DNA of 64,000 nt from Flavobacteriaceae bacterium (GTDB lineage Bacteria > Bacteroidota > Bacteroidia > Flavobacteriales > Flavobacteriaceae): positions 62,001-126,000 of the forward strand of contig JAKITQ010000002.1 in the NCBI GenBank assembly GCA_021647985.1. The letters run 5' to 3'. The notes below the pieces were generated by a model. It did not search any database. It was not told the origin of the DNA and saw nothing but the letters and a program-made list of their open reading frames with translations. Shown in pieces: positions 45,114 through 54,172 of the stretch. Within the stretch, counting starts at the first letter, position 1; each line of letters begins with the position of its first letter. Both the position numbers and the translations under genes were made by a program.

Positions 45114-47126
45114 TTATTCTAAAATTTCTTTAGAAATTTTACTGTCGTTTTCCATCTTTTTTATAGCCTCATTTTTTAATTCTTCTACTGTTTTTTCTTT
45201 CTTAAAAGGCCTTTCTCCAAATATGGTTTTTAAATTATCTTCAAAGATTACTTCTTTCTCAATAAGTACTTCTGCTAATTTAATTAAATCATCTTTGTGC
45301 TTTCTAAGAAGGTTTATTGCTCTTTGGTATTGGGTTTCTATAATTTTTGAAATTTCCTCATCTATTATTTGAGCGGTTCTTTCGCTATAAGGTTTTGTGA
45401 AATTATATTCTCCTTGGCCACTTGAGTCATAATATGTTAGGTTTCCAATTTTGTCATTTAAACCGTAAATACTTACAATGGCCCGAGCTTGACGAGTTAC
45501 TTTCTCTAGATCATTAAGTGCTCCAGTCGAAATTTTATTGAACATTACCTTTTCGGCAGCTCTTCCACCTAAAGTAGCACATATTTCATCTAACATTTGG
45601 TCTGTTTCAACTATTTGCCTTTCTTCGGGTAAATACCAGGCGGCTCCTAAAGATTTACCTCTTGGTACGATAGTAACTTTTACTAATGGAGCGGCATGTT
45701 CTAACATCCAACTTACGGTAGCGTGACCAGCTTCATGATAGGCTATGGTTTTTCTCTCTTTTGGAGTTATAATTTTATTTTTCTTTTCTAAACCACCAAT
45801 AATTCTGTCAACCGCATCTAAGAAATCTATGTGATGTACACTTTTTTTACTTTTACGCGCAGCGATTAATGCAGATTCATTACAAACATTGGCTATGTCA
45901 GCTCCAGAAAAACCTGGCGTTTGTTTTGATAAAAACTCTAAATCAACGTCTTTAGATAATTTTAATGGTTTGATATGCACTTCAAAAATTTCTTTACGTT
46001 CATTTTTATCTGGTAAATCAACATAAATTTGTCGATCAAATCTACCAGCACGCATTAAAGCTTTATCTAAAACATCGGCTCTATTTGTTGCTGCAATTAC
46101 AATGACATTGGTATTGGTGCCAAAACCATCCATTTCCGTTAATAATTGGTTTAAGGTATTTTCTCTTTCGTCATTACCACCAGTCATACTGTTTTTGCCT
46201 CTGGCTCTTCCTATGGCATCAATTTCATCAATAAATATAATGGAAGGCGATTTTACAGCAGCTTGTTTAAATAAATCACGAACTCTAGAAGCTCCAACAC
46301 CTACAAACATTTCAACAAAATCAGATCCTGATAACGAAAAGAAAGGAACTGCAGCTTCGCCAGCAACAGCCTTAGCCAACAAAGTTTTACCTGTTCCTGG
46401 AGGCCCAACCAATAAAGCGCCTTTTGGAATTTTACCTCCTAAAGCTGTGTATTTATCAGGGTTTTTTAAGAAATCAACAATTTCTTGAATCTCTTCTTTA
46501 GCACCTTCTAAACCAGCAACATCTTTAAATGAAGTTTTTACTTTTGTATTTTGATCAAATATTTTTGCTTTTGATTTACCAATATTAAATATTTGACCAC
46601 CGGCACCACCACCAGCACCGCCAGACATACGTCGCATAAAAAATATCCAAAGACCAATAATAAAAATAAATGGTAGCCAAACTAAAAATGAATCTAAAAA
46701 GCTGGTACGTGAATCATTTTTCCAATCTAAATCAAGCGTATATTCTTTTTTAGATTTTTCTAATGAGTTCTCAAAATTTTGTAAATCACCAAAATCATAA
46801 ATAAAAACAGCAGAGTTTTGATTTAAAAAAGAATTGGTTTGTTTCTTTTTGTATTTCTCTTTACTTAAAAATTCGTTTTTTATGGTAATTTGAGCGTAAT
46901 CAGCATTTATAATTACAATATTATCAATGTCATTTTCATTCAAAATGGTTGTAAACTCATTTTGAGATAATTTGTTACTAGTAAGTTCAGTACTGTTAAA
47001 TAGTTGAAATCCTATGATTAATGCGAAAATAATACCATATACCCAATAAAAATTAAATTTAAAGTTAAACTGCTTTAACGGATTGTTATTATTGTCGTTA
47101 TTCTTTTTATTTGTTTCTTTTTTCAT
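45114..47126 (-). CDS. ftsH: ATP-dependent zinc metalloprotease FtsH
   Basis: Membrane AAA+ protease that degrades unassembled membrane and regulatory proteins. 670 aa. Two N-terminal transmembrane helices (about 27-45 and 146-164) flank a periplasmic domain. AAA: Walker A GPPGTGKT (241-248), Walker B FIDEIDAIG, arginine-finger region GRFDRQI. Zinc site HEAGH (464-468) and downstream Asp/Glu. Gly-rich hinge SGGAGGGAGG (167-176). The C-terminal 80 residues are acidic. Confidence 0.98.
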   Translation of the reverse strand: MKKETNKKNNDNNNNPLKQFNFKFNFYWVYGIIFALIIGFQLFNSTELTSNKLSQNEFTTILNENDIDNIVIINADYAQITIKNEFLSKEKYKKKQTNSFLNQNSAVFIYDFGDLQNFENSLEKSKKEYTLDLDWKNDSRTSFLDSFLVWLPFIFIIGLWIFFMRRMSGGAGGGAGGQIFNIGKSKAKIFDQNTKVKTSFKDVAGLEGAKEEIQEIVDFLKNPDKYTALGGKIPKGALLVGPPGTGKTLLAKAVAGEAAVPFFSLSGSDFVEMFVGVGASRVRDLFKQAAVKSPSIIFIDEIDAIGRARGKNSMTGGNDERENTLNQLLTEMDGFGTNTNVIVIAATNRADVLDKALMRAGRFDRQIYVDLPDKNERKEIFEVHIKPLKLSKDVDLEFLSKQTPGFSGADIANVCNESALIAARKSKKSVHHIDFLDAVDRIIGGLEKKNKIITPKERKTIAYHEAGHATVSWMLEHAAPLVKVTIVPRGKSLGAAWYLPEERQIVETDQMLDEICATLGGRAAEKVMFNKISTGALNDLEKVTRQARAIVSIYGLNDKIGNLTYYDSSGQGEYNFTKPYSERTAQIIDEEISKIIETQYQRAINLLRKHKDDLIKLAEVLIEKEVIFEDNLKTIFGERPFKKEKTVEELKNEAIKKMENDSKISKEILE

Positions 47127-47237
47127 AAAAATATATTGTTATAAAAAGCTAAATAGTTTAAAACAAGATTTTAGTTATCAATAGTTTATCTTGTTAAGTA
47201 ATAAATTAATTCATTAACTAAGTTATAAAACTATTGT

Positions 47238-47609
47238 TTAATAAGCATTTTGAATGTTTGTGATTTTGGCATCTCCCCATAGCCCTTCAATATTGTAAAA
47301 TTCTCTTACCTGACTTTGAAAAACATGAACAACAATATTTACATAATCAAGTAAAATCCATTCTGCATTACTCTCTCCTTCAACATGCCAAGGCTTATCC
47401 TTCAATGCTTTGCTCACCTTTTTTTGAATGGAACCCGAAATTGCACTTACTTGGGTATTAGAGTTTCCATCACAAATAATAAAGTAGTCGCATACCGTAT
47501 TCTCAATTTCTCTTAAATCGAGTATGGTTATATTTTCCCCTTTTACATCTTCAATCCCTTTAATTACCTCAGTTATTAAGTGATCTAAATTTGCTGTTTT
47601 TTTAGCCAT
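47238..47609 (-). CDS. rsfS: Ribosomal silencing factor RsfS
   Basis: 123 aa. Binds L14 (uL14) and blocks subunit joining under starvation. Seen: NITILDLREIENTVCDYFII, the ISGSIQKKVS and PWHVEGESNAEWILLDYVNI motifs, VVHVFQSQVREFYNIEGLWGD. First gene of the rsfS-ftsH-LUD-cdsA-psd-ACBP series, divergent from birA. Minus-strand -7 box TACATTTG (47639-47632) lies upstream. Confidence 0.96.
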   Translation of the reverse strand: MAKKTANLDHLITEVIKGIEDVKGENITILDLREIENTVCDYFIICDGNSNTQVSAISGSIQKKVSKALKDKPWHVEGESNAEWILLDYVNIVVHVFQSQVREFYNIEGLWGDAKITNIQNAY

Positions 47610-47683
47610 TAATTTAATAAAAAATTTCTTGCAAATGTATCACATTTTTATCAATTTTGATGTTTGAAATTTGCAATTATATT

Positions 47684-48415
47684 ATGAAACTTGTCAAACT
47701 TGATGCCATAAATTCTACAAACACTTTTTTGAAACTTTTAGCTAAAGAAGAAGGGACAAGTAATTGGACTGTTGTTACTACTGAGTATCAAACAAGGGGT
47801 AGAGGGCAAGTGGCAACTTACTGGGAGTCAGAAAGGAGTAAAAACCTAATATTTAGTATGTTAATAAAGCATTCTAATTTTCAAATTAAGCATCATTTTT
47901 ATCTGAATTGTGCAATTTCTTTAGGCTTGATTCATGCTTTAAAAAAGTTTGATATAGCTCAATTAAAGGTAAAATGGCCTAACGACATTATGGCAGGAAA
48001 CAAAAAGTTAGCCGGAATCTTAATTGAGAATTCATTATCAGGTAATAAAATTTATCAATCCGTAGTGGGTATTGGACTTAATATAAATCAAAAAAGATTT
48101 TCTGCAGCCTTGCCAAAGGCGGTTTCGATGACTCAAATATTAAATCAAAAACTCGATAGAAATTCAATTTTGGTTGACGTTGTTAATTATGTTAAAGAGC
48201 AAATTAATTTTCTGAAAAATAAAGAATTTGAACAATTGCAAAAAAATTATGAATCAATTTTATTTAAAAAAAACGAAACACAAATGTTTGAAGATAAAAA
48301 TAAGGCTAAATTTATAGGTATTATTTTAGGTGTTTCAAATCAAGGAAAGTTAAAAGTAGAAACTGAAAATACGGGTGTAAAAGAGTATAATTTTAAAGAA
48401 ATAACTTTCTTATAA
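47684..48415 (+). CDS. birA: Biotin--[acetyl-CoA-carboxylase] ligase BirA (no DNA-binding domain)
   Basis: 243 aa. ATG 47684 gives MKLVKLDAINSTNTFLK, the normal family start; upstream in-frame codons add nothing recognisable. Catalytic parts: TEYQTRGRGQ (biotin/adenylate loop), VKWPNDIMAGNKKLAGILIE with the key Lys, IGIGLNIN-type strand. There is no HTH N terminus, so it is a class I ligase and not a repressor. Divergent from rsfS. Confidence 0.96.
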   Translation: MKLVKLDAINSTNTFLKLLAKEEGTSNWTVVTTEYQTRGRGQVATYWESERSKNLIFSMLIKHSNFQIKHHFYLNCAISLGLIHALKKFDIAQLKVKWPNDIMAGNKKLAGILIENSLSGNKIYQSVVGIGLNINQKRFSAALPKAVSMTQILNQKLDRNSILVDVVNYVKEQINFLKNKEFEQLQKNYESILFKKNETQMFEDKNKAKFIGIILGVSNQGKLKVETENTGVKEYNFKEITFL

Positions 48416-48445
48416 AAAAACTCCATCATTTGATGAAGTTTTTTT
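48414..48445. terminator. Bidirectional terminator between birA and the SRPBCC gene
   Basis: AAAAAACTCCATCA pairs with TGATGAAGTTTTTT with one mismatch and a TT centre (the innermost bases open as loop); T runs on both strands. Confidence 0.75.
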
Positions 48446-48460
48446 ATGAAAATATTCTAT

Positions 48461-48850
48461 TTATTTTGAGCCTATGTTATTTATTAAAGTATCAATAAAT
48501 TTTTGAAGAGGTTTTTTAACCATCATAGCTACCATTGGATTAAAACTACCATCAAAAAGTAATTGAACATCACTAGAGTTAGTTGTGTTATCTTCTATAT
48601 TGGCAGTTAAGGTAAATGGAAATTTATCACTTGTTGAACCTAAAACAATTTTATTTGGTGCCAATTGTTCTTGTAATTTTAATTTAATTTCAGGCATGCC
48701 TTTTAAAGCAAATATAAAGGCGTCATCTTTTGCTTCAAATTTATCAATATTTTCGGGCATTATATATTCAAAATTTTCAACTTTAGAGAGATATTGAAAT
48801 ATTTCTTCACTAGATTTTTGTACAGTAACTTTAGGACTTTCTAAATTCAT
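48461..48850 (-). CDS. SRPBCC-family (START-like) protein
   Basis: 129 aa. The polyketide-cyclase/START fold is suggested by SPKVTVQKSSEEIFQYLSKV at the N terminus and the long C-terminal helix (MVAMMVKKPLQKFIDTLINN) that closes the ligand pocket. No ligand can be named. It overlaps pyrE by 4 bases (ATGA), so it is translationally coupled to it, an arrangement I recall from other flavobacteria. Confidence 0.8.
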   Translation of the reverse strand: MNLESPKVTVQKSSEEIFQYLSKVENFEYIMPENIDKFEAKDDAFIFALKGMPEIKLKLQEQLAPNKIVLGSTSDKFPFTLTANIEDNTTNSSDVQLLFDGSFNPMVAMMVKKPLQKFIDTLINNIGSK

Positions 48851-49503
48851 TTTTTTATAGATTTAAGTTTCCATTTACTTGGGTTTTTACGCCATTTTTT
48901 TAGTGTTTTAAGCTGTTTGTCGCTAATATAATTCGTGTCTAAGGCTTGTTCTAATAAATTTTCATAATTACTTAGCGTTGTCAATTCAATATTTGCCTCT
49001 TTAAAATTTTCGTTGGCAATGTCAAACCCGTAATTAAATATTGCTACCATACCTTTTACGTTGGCATTTTCTGCTTTTAATGCAAGTACAGCATTTAAAC
49101 TACTTTTACCTGTGCTTATTAAGTCCTCAACAACTACTATATTTTGACCGTTATCTAAAAAACCTTCAATTTGATTTTTTCGTCCGTGTTTCTTGGGCTC
49201 CGGTCTAACATAAATAAATGGCACCCCTAATTCTTGAGCAACCAATACGCCTATAGCAATAGCACCAGTAGCTACACCTGCAATAACATCGGGTTTACCG
49301 TGTTTTTCAAGAATTATTTTTGTTAAGTTTTCACGAATATAATTTCTAATGGAAACATAGGATAAGGTAACTCTATTGTCACAATATATAGGTGATGACC
49401 AACCTGAGGCCCATGTAAAAGGGTCTTCCGGTTGTAGCTTTATTGCTTTAATTGTTAAAAGTAATTCAGCTGTTTTTTTTGCCGTATTTTTGTCGAAAAT
49501 CAT
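48847..49503 (-). CDS. pyrE: Orotate phosphoribosyltransferase
   Basis: 218 aa. Converts orotate and PRPP to OMP in pyrimidine synthesis. PRPP loop VVVEDLISTGKSSLNAV (about 121-137); FTWASGWSSPIYCDNR; GVATGAIAIGVLVAQEL; FIYVRPEPKKHGRKNQIEG. Start ATG 49503 lies 7 bases from the divergent Nudix start, so its promoter must overlap that gene. TACATTTG (49515-49508, minus) is a candidate, giving an almost leaderless message. Confidence 0.97.
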   Translation of the reverse strand: MIFDKNTAKKTAELLLTIKAIKLQPEDPFTWASGWSSPIYCDNRVTLSYVSIRNYIRENLTKIILEKHGKPDVIAGVATGAIAIGVLVAQELGVPFIYVRPEPKKHGRKNQIEGFLDNGQNIVVVEDLISTGKSSLNAVLALKAENANVKGMVAIFNYGFDIANENFKEANIELTTLSNYENLLEQALDTNYISDKQLKTLKKWRKNPSKWKLKSIKK

Positions 49504-49510
49504 TTTGCAA

Positions 49511-50113
49511 ATGTATACAATATTTAAGAATGAATCTTCAATTACTTTAACAGATAGCTTAAAAAATAAAGGTAATAAAAGCTTTTATTATTTTAATAAA
49601 GTAAATTTTAAGGACTTACTTAGGGATCTTGATGAAAAAATATTTCAAATTACTATATATCATCCTGATTTAGAATTAATGTGGCAAACATTTAAAAATA
49701 ATTTCAATGTAATTGAAGCGGCTGGTGGTGTGATTAAGAATAAAAATAATGATATTCTTTTTATTCTTAGAAATGGTAAATGGGATTTGCCAAAGGGGAA
49801 AATTGAAAATAAAGAAAATACTGAGGCAGCTGCCTTACGCGAAGTTCAGGAAGAATGTGGTTTAGAAAAGGTTGCTTTAAATAATTTTATTTTGTCAACT
49901 TACCATATTTATAGTGAAAAGGGAAAAGAGATTTTAAAAATATCACATTGGTATGCAATGACAAGTAATGAAAATAGATTCATTCCCCAAATTGAAGAAG
50001 GCATTTCAGAAGTCGTATGGAAAAACAATAAACAAGTACAAAAAGCACTGCAAAACACCTACCAAAATATTATCTTATTAATTAGTGCCGGGTCTGAAAT
50101 AAGTCATAATTAA
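49511..50113 (+). CDS. Nudix hydrolase domain protein
   Basis: 200 aa from ATG 49511. An N-terminal 65-residue region (MYTIFKNESSITLTDSLKNK at its start) precedes the Nudix fold: GGVIKNKNNDILFILRNGKWD, box GKIENKENTEAAALREVQEECGLE, HWYAMTSNENRFIPQIEEGI. Substrate unknown; the layout resembles diadenosine polyphosphate or dNTP-type hydrolases only in general. Longer upstream reading would lie within pyrE, so ATG 49511 is right. TATTTTTG at 49485-49492 is a -7 candidate. Confidence 0.88.
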   Translation: MYTIFKNESSITLTDSLKNKGNKSFYYFNKVNFKDLLRDLDEKIFQITIYHPDLELMWQTFKNNFNVIEAAGGVIKNKNNDILFILRNGKWDLPKGKIENKENTEAAALREVQEECGLEKVALNNFILSTYHIYSEKGKEILKISHWYAMTSNENRFIPQIEEGISEVVWKNNKQVQKALQNTYQNIILLISAGSEISHN

Positions 50114-50211
50114 AACCATTTATTTTTGTCGCTTTTTCATCTTTTTTAAATTTTTGATACTACATAGTGTATAATTTAAAAAACCAAATTTTCAAATCAA
50201 ATATTTAATCG

Positions 50212-50219
50212 TATTTTTG
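50212..50219 (+). promoter_or_regulatory. -7 box TATTTTTG upstream of the SulP gene
   Basis: Exact TAnnTTTG, 33 bases before ATG 50252. No clear TTG partner. Confidence 0.35.
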
Positions 50220-50251
50220 CCGACTTCTAAAAAAAATCAATACAGCTAACT

Positions 50252-51856
50252 ATGACTGAATTTATTACAAAAAGATTACCAAACGCAAAAAACGATATTT
50301 TATCTGGAATAACGGTTGCATTAGCTTTGGTACCAGAAGCAGTAGCCTTTGCTTTTGTTGCAGGAGTTGACCCCTTGGTTGGATTGTATGCTGCCTTTAT
50401 GGTTGGATTAATAACAGCTATATTTGGAGGTAGACCTGGTATGATCTCCGGAGCAACGGGAGCCTTAGCCGTAGTAATGGTGAGTTTGGTTGCAAGAGGA
50501 AATGATATGGGAGACCCAAGTGAAAACCTTGGTCTTTATTACCTTTTTGCAACAGTTATTTTAATGGGTGCTATTCAAATTTTAGCCGGAGTTTTAAAGC
50601 TGGGAAAATTTGTTCGATTGATACCTCATCCTGTAATGATGGGATTTGTAAATGGTCTTGCCATTGTTATTTTCTTATCGCAATTGGGCATGTTTAAAAA
50701 AAACATAGAAGGAGAAAAAGTATGGTTACAGGGCACACAGTTGTATTTAATGACTGGTTTGGTTGCATTAACTATGTTGATGATGTGGGGATTGCCAAAA
50801 TTAAAATTAACAAAAAAATTACCTGAGGCATTAATTGCCATAGTAACAGTTTCTTTACTCGCCATATTTTTAAAATTTGATGTAGCTACTGTTGGATCTT
50901 TTATTAGAGACGGTGGAGGAGAAGGATTAAAAGGTGGATTACCTATTCTACATTTAGAAACTTTTAGTAAAATCCCATTTACATGGGAAACGATTAAGTT
51001 TATATTTCCTTACGCCTTTATACTAGCAGCTATAGGTTTGATAGAATCGTTAATGACATTGAACTTAATTGATGATTTAACTGAATCTAGGGGTAATGGA
51101 AACAGAGAATGCGTTGCTCAAGGAGGCGCCAATATTATTACAGGTTTATTTGGTGGTATGGGTGGATGTGCCATGATTGGGCAGTCCATCATCAATATAA
51201 AATCTGGTGGTAGAACACGTTTATCTGGTATTGTGGCGGCTTTGATGTTGTTGGCATTTATTGTTTTTGCATCAAGTTATATAGAGCAAGTTCCTATTGC
51301 AGCATTGGTTGGTGTGATGTTTATGGTGGTTATTGGAACCTTTGCTTGGAGTAGTTTTAGAATACTGAATAAAATACCAAAAACAGATGTATTTGTATTG
51401 ATTTTGGTGTCTTCATTAACAGTAATCTTTGATTTGGCTATTGCGGTCTTCGCCGGAGTTATTGTTAGTGCATTGGTGTTTTCTTGGGAAAATGCGGTTA
51501 GGATTAGAGCAAGAAAACATGTTAAAAAAGATGGGACCAAAGTTTACGAAATTTGGGGGCCATTATTTTTTGGTTCGATAAGCACTTTTAATGATAAATT
51601 TGATATAAAAAATGACCCAGATCAAATAGAGGTTGATTTTATTGAATCGAGAGTTAGTGATCATTCGGCAATTGAAGCGGTACTTAACATTGTTGAAAAA
51701 TATCAAAAGGTTGGTAAAAGAATTTCCTTAAAGCATTTGAGTGAAGAGTGTAAGCAATTGTTGTATAAAAGCAATGGTAAATTTCATGAAGTAATTATTG
51801 ATGCTATTGATGATCCTAGGTATCATGTAGTTGAAAATCCCGAAAAATTCAATTAA
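50252..51856 (+). CDS. SulP-family anion transporter with STAS domain
   Basis: 534-aa inner-membrane carrier, SLC26/SulP family (sulfate, bicarbonate or other anions). About 12-14 helices: ISGITVALALVPEAVAFAF, GLYAAFMVGLITAIFGGRPG, GMGGCAMIGQSIINIKSGGR (about 305-325). C-terminal STAS domain (about 435-520) with KVYEIWGPLFFGSI and a DHSAIEAV motif in place of the usual DxSG/T site. Substrate cannot be told; a bicarbonate/sulfate role is general. Confidence 0.92.
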   Translation: MTEFITKRLPNAKNDILSGITVALALVPEAVAFAFVAGVDPLVGLYAAFMVGLITAIFGGRPGMISGATGALAVVMVSLVARGNDMGDPSENLGLYYLFATVILMGAIQILAGVLKLGKFVRLIPHPVMMGFVNGLAIVIFLSQLGMFKKNIEGEKVWLQGTQLYLMTGLVALTMLMMWGLPKLKLTKKLPEALIAIVTVSLLAIFLKFDVATVGSFIRDGGGEGLKGGLPILHLETFSKIPFTWETIKFIFPYAFILAAIGLIESLMTLNLIDDLTESRGNGNRECVAQGGANIITGLFGGMGGCAMIGQSIINIKSGGRTRLSGIVAALMLLAFIVFASSYIEQVPIAALVGVMFMVVIGTFAWSSFRILNKIPKTDVFVLILVSSLTVIFDLAIAVFAGVIVSALVFSWENAVRIRARKHVKKDGTKVYEIWGPLFFGSISTFNDKFDIKNDPDQIEVDFIESRVSDHSAIEAVLNIVEKYQKVGKRISLKHLSEECKQLLYKSNGKFHEVIIDAIDDPRYHVVENPEKFN

Positions 51857-52014
51857 AATATAATAAAACCTTGTATTTGATTTATTAATGCGAATCAAGG
51901 ATTGATAAATTAAAACCAATTAGAATTAAATAAAGGAACCATAAGGTGTTGGATTTTATGATTTATCAAGCAAAGGATAAATGATGAATTATACCTTATA
52001 TATCCACTTACTAC

Positions 52015-52998
52015 TTACCATTGATTTAGACCTAATAATTTTTTACCCAATTCATTTAATTCCGCTTTAGGATATTTTAGCTGTTCTAAATTTCTAGGGT
52101 CTCCAGGAAAAGCATAACCACTTGGAGGAATCCTGTTTTTCCATGAATTAATTCTCCAATCGACTAATTCAGAATTTTCTTCTTCACTAGGCATCATAGA
52201 AATATATTGAGCAATTCTCACTTTATCCTTCGATAGATTTGGTCGAATACCATGAGGTTGGGTGCAATTAAAAATTAATAAATCACCTGCATTCAATTTT
52301 ACTTTTACGATTTGATCTTGAAATTCAGAAATATCAGGATTGAATCTATTTCTATCTTTAGGTTGACTGAGTTTCCAGGTATCATAATTTCGATAGAGAG
52401 CCGGTATACATTGGAAACCTCCCATGTCTTTGTCATTTTGGTCAGCTAAAGCGAGTACTCCCTGTACATTTTGTGGTTTTGTTTCGGGATCATAATCCCA
52501 ATGAATGAAACCCTTATATTCATATCCTGGCCTAATAGGAAAATTTAAATTTGCACGATCGATGGTAACCCATAATTTTTCTGTTCCCCATACATCCACA
52601 AATGCGTCATACACTTTTTGCATTTGACGGTTATTCCATAAGATTTGGTTATTGTAAACCTCAACCATACCAGTTCCTGCCAATTCTTTCATTTCAATTT
52701 CCGCCCTAGCTTCACTGTACCAGGTTGAGGGGTCATTCTGATCTTTTTCCTCAAACTCCCATAAAAAATTGGCGGTTTCCTCAGCTTGTTTTTTTGAAAT
52801 AGCATTCTTGATAACAATATAACCTTCATGCTTCCAGAATTTCCAATCCTCTTCAGATAGTACTTTTAAAGGCTTATTATTGGAGCGGTCATTGAATTTC
52901 AACTCACTGCTAGTTGCAGTTGATGGATTGCCTGGAATTTTTTTATGATTTTTATTGGGGCTTTCCTTTTTCAATGAATTGTCATAAGCTGTTCTCAT
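52015..52998 (-). CDS. Phytanoyl-CoA dioxygenase (PhyH)-family oxygenase
   Basis: 327-aa Fe(II)/2-oxoglutarate oxygenase. Iron ligands H166 and D168 in GFIHWDYDPET and H249 in NCTQPHGIRPN; R252 or R261 would bind 2-oxoglutarate. The N-terminal 45 residues are polar and variable. Divergent from an AraC regulator 152 bp away, which makes a regulated small-molecule hydroxylation step likely. The substrate cannot be named; ectoine hydroxylase motifs are not obvious. A -7 box TAATTTTG (minus) lies at 53041-53034. Confidence 0.87.
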   Translation of the reverse strand: MRTAYDNSLKKESPNKNHKKIPGNPSTATSSELKFNDRSNNKPLKVLSEEDWKFWKHEGYIVIKNAISKKQAEETANFLWEFEEKDQNDPSTWYSEARAEIEMKELAGTGMVEVYNNQILWNNRQMQKVYDAFVDVWGTEKLWVTIDRANLNFPIRPGYEYKGFIHWDYDPETKPQNVQGVLALADQNDKDMGGFQCIPALYRNYDTWKLSQPKDRNRFNPDISEFQDQIVKVKLNAGDLLIFNCTQPHGIRPNLSKDKVRIAQYISMMPSEEENSELVDWRINSWKNRIPPSGYAFPGDPRNLEQLKYPKAELNELGKKLLGLNQW

Positions 52999-53150
52999 AA
53001 ATTAATATTTAAAAGGTTGATAAATTATATTTACAAAATTAAAGGCACTGATGCATGTATGCTACCTCAATTTCAACAATTAATTGAACTATTTTAACAT
53101 AAAAATGAATTATATAATTGCATAATGTATATTTTGTGTAATTTAGATTT

Positions 53151-53996
53151 ATGAAATCTAAATTAGAAGAAATTGCACCACCAGCAGGAAGTTCCTTTTC
53201 CGTTTCTCTAAACCCTAAAATGAGTGATTTATTTTTCTGGCATTTTCATCCGGAATTTGAATTGGTATTTATAAAAGGTGCAGATAATAACAGGCATGTT
53301 GGGAGTCATTTATCTCGATTTAAAAACAGTGACCTAGTTTTGATAGGATCTTTTATTCCACATCTTAATTTTGATTATGGTCTAAAAGGGGATTACGAAA
53401 AAATTGTCATCCATATTCGTCCGGATTTTCTTGAAAAAGAACACATAAGAACTCCAGAATTTGAAAATATAAGTGAAATTTTAAAATTTTCTCAACATGG
53501 AATTGCCTTTGGGGAACGAACAAAAAACCTTATGGCAGAGCGTCTTTTTAATTTACCAAATCTATCTAATTTTGATCAATTTTTAGAATTGCTCAGAATA
53601 TTAAATGACTTGATGAAATCTAATGATAAGGAACTATTGCACGATCAGCCTGTTAAAAATCAATATACGCTTAAAGATCACCTACGTTTAAAGACCATTT
53701 ATCAATTTATTGACTCCCATTATCAAGAAAAAATTAGTGTCAATCAAATAGGGGGGCTGGTTCATTTGTCAGATGCTTCATTTTGTAGGTATTTTAAAAA
53801 AATGACCAAACTTACATTTACTACTTTTGTCAACCATTATAGAATAGAAAAAGCTAAAAAACTTTTGCTAATGGATAAAAATGTAACTGAAACCTGTTAT
53901 TCATGTGGTTTTGGAAGCTTGTCTTATTTCAATAGGATATTCAAAAAAATAATAGGAATGAATCCACAGGCATTTAAAAAAGCACATTTGGTTTGA
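53151..53996 (+). CDS. AraC-family transcriptional regulator with cupin sensor
   Basis: 281 aa. N-terminal cupin-type domain (FFWHFHPEFELVFIKGA, residues about 28-44) as a ligand sensor; C-terminal double HTH (about 175-278) with KISVNQIGGLVHLSDASFCR and VTETCYSCGFGSLSYFNRIF plus the family PQAFKK ending. Divergent from the PhyH gene, which it most likely controls. The 152-bp gap holds a palindrome-like GATGCATGTATGC at about 53050-53062. Confidence 0.92.
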   Translation: MKSKLEEIAPPAGSSFSVSLNPKMSDLFFWHFHPEFELVFIKGADNNRHVGSHLSRFKNSDLVLIGSFIPHLNFDYGLKGDYEKIVIHIRPDFLEKEHIRTPEFENISEILKFSQHGIAFGERTKNLMAERLFNLPNLSNFDQFLELLRILNDLMKSNDKELLHDQPVKNQYTLKDHLRLKTIYQFIDSHYQEKISVNQIGGLVHLSDASFCRYFKKMTKLTFTTFVNHYRIEKAKKLLLMDKNVTETCYSCGFGSLSYFNRIFKKIIGMNPQAFKKAHLV

Positions 53997-53999
53997 ACC

Positions 54000-54105
54000 T
54001 CCTTCTCAGCCTCTGGCGGATTAGACGGACGTGAAGATCCGGTTTAACCTCTATAACAGCAGGTTGGCTCACCGACCCTTGGATCGGAAAATCAGATTGT
54101 TTATA
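54000..54105. repeat. GC-rich intergenic insert with small hairpins
   Basis: About 100 bases clearly richer in G+C than the neighbourhood. It has GCCTCTGGCGGAT (about 54007-54019), like a Bacteroidota intergenic repeat core; AACCTCTATAACAGCAGGTT (a 5-bp hairpin); and CCGACCCTTGGATCGG, a near-palindrome. No T tract. It may be a degenerate mobile repeat or a structured 3' end of the AraC transcript. Confidence 0.4.
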
Positions 54106-54172
54106 TTAAAAAATATATTTAATACTTCATCTGTTTACGACTAGATAGTTTATTTATCATTGCATCAGAATT

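Noticed and set aside
46102-46488. Open frame antisense to ftsH (128 codons)
   Set aside because: Lies opposite the conserved AAA core; codon constraints of FtsH explain it.
49376-49510. Extended N terminus of the Nudix protein
   Set aside because: These 45 codons are antisense to the start of pyrE, whose reading is clear; ATG 49511 is the first free start.
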